Positions 63,520 through 64,000 of a stretch of 64,000 nt of DNA are shown piece after piece (the first letter of the stretch is position 1; every line of letters begins with the position of its first letter). The DNA comes from an uncultured Prevotella sp. (GTDB lineage Bacteria; Bacteroidota; Bacteroidia; Bacteroidales; Bacteroidaceae): NCBI GenBank assembly GCA_946540435.1, contig CAMNII010000001.1, forward strand, positions 1 through 64,000, read 5' to 3'. Under the pieces are notes generated by a model, which saw only the letters and a list, made by a program, of their open reading frames with translations, was not told the origin of the DNA and made no database searches. Made by a program: the position numbers and the translations under genes.

Positions 63520-64000
63520 TCAAATATTTAAGCCTGAGAAACACATCATCGCCATAGCCATCAGGCCGACGGTAATAAACACGATTCCAAGGCCCTGCAG
63601 AGGCTTGGGAACATCTGAATACTGCATTTTTTCACGAATGGCACCCATTGCCACAATGGCCAGTGTCCAGCCGAGACCTGAGCCGAAGCCATAGACGAGG
63701 GCGTCCCACACGCTTGTTATAGCCTGTGAGTTGCTGGGGTCGAGGAGGATGCGTTGCTGCATGAACAGCGAGGCACCCATGATGGCGCAGTTCACGGCAA
63801 TCAGCGGCAGGAAGATGCCCAGTGCAGCATAGAGCGATGGTGAGTACTTCTCGACGGTCATCTCCACGAGCTGCACCATGCCGGCAATGACGGCGATGAA
63901 GAGGATGAACGACAGGTAGCTCAGGTCGACACCTTCTGCAAGGCAGTCAGGGCCTAACACTTTTGTCTGCATGAGGTAGTTCACGGGAACGGTGACGGTG
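63520..64000 (-). CDS. nqrE: Na+-translocating NADH:quinone reductase subunit E (5' partial)
   Basis: The frame stays open to the right edge, so the first part of the gene is outside the window; about 160 C-terminal codons are present. The visible sequence starts [15 protein letters not shown] and includes [20 protein letters not shown] and [14 protein letters not shown], typical of the six-helix NqrE. A GTG at 63984 could be mistaken for a start, but the conserved sequence continues upstream of it. Confidence 0.94.
   Translation of the reverse strand, partial: TVTVPVNYLMQTKVLGPDCLAEGVDLSYLSFILFIAVIAGMVQLVEMTVEKYSPSLYAALGIFLPLIAVNCAIMGASLFMQQRILLDPSNSQAITSVWDALVYGFGSGLGWTLAIVAMGAIREKMQYSDVPKPLQGLGIVFITVGLMAMAMMCFSGLNI

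Overview
The window is chromosomal DNA from a member of the Bacteroidota, order Bacteroidales, most likely Prevotellaceae (an inference from gene content and style; no rRNA is present to settle it). The supporting evidence is a TAnnTTTG promoter box, often with a TTTG about 19-20 bp upstream, in front of many genes; an F1Fo ATP synthase operon in the order atpD-atpC-small membrane protein-atpB-E-F-H-A-G; Na+-NQR genes; two GH92 mannosidases; a GH20 hexosaminidase; and WG-repeat and DUF4954 proteins. No tRNA, rRNA, CRISPR array, prophage or intact insertion sequence was seen. The gene at each edge (an acetyltransferase on the left, nqrE on the right) is cut by the window.

Layout. 1-2.2 kb: acetyltransferase, zinc-ribbon/flavin-like protein and a chloramphenicol acetyltransferase-like protein. 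2.3-10.8 kb: uridine kinase-like protein, hotdog thioesterase, EamA transporter, WG-repeat protein, galE, an acidic hypothetical protein and a secreted GHL10 glycosidase. 11-18.2 kb: the ATP synthase operon, read leftward. 18.4-26.2 kb: an amino-sugar block (GH20 hexosaminidase, canonical nagB, a NagB-like/PIG-L two-domain protein with lost catalytic residues, a sugar or small-molecule kinase, a CBM9-like protein and a YiiX-type lipoprotein). 26.3-29.5 kb: hflX and DUF4954. 29.6-32.5 kb: S8 peptidase-xseA-xseB. 32.6-38.4 kb: a tight rightward operon of MATE exporter, cytidylate kinase-like protein, phosphodiesterase, rfbB, an unusual duplicated membrane protein and purT. 38.5-44.7 kb: two GH92 enzymes, the larger fused to a basic-secretory-protein-type metallopeptidase, behind trmB. 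44.9-50.7 kb: ilvE, zupT, alaS and a phosphatase. 50.8-57.1 kb: a MacAB-TolC type export operon ending in its own LytS/LytTR two-component pair. 57.2-64 kb: ribE, alaX, a GH13 amylase, fabD, a TrmH methyltransferase and the nqrE-nqrF end of the NQR operon.

Genes that work together. The GH20, GH92 and GHL10 enzymes and the nagB block suggest breakdown of host or dietary glycans with cytoplasmic salvage of glucosamine phosphate. NQR and the ATP synthase are the energy module; the ATP synthase c-subunit carries no sodium-binding signature.

The most unusual structure is non-coding. Two intergenic regions about 22 kb apart (24.08-24.47 kb and 46.06-46.29 kb) each carry several tandem arrays, and all five arrays have a period of exactly 22 bp. 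In both regions one array is three copies of a quasi-palindrome of the form ACCAAA...TTTGGT. Its centre differs between the two loci but the dyad is kept. Other points of interest are a 40-bp palindromic in-frame insertion in the first gene, a GH92-peptidase fusion, a NagB homologue without its catalytic residues, several promoters placed only 4-8 nt before the start codon, and a roughly 240-nt leader before ribE.
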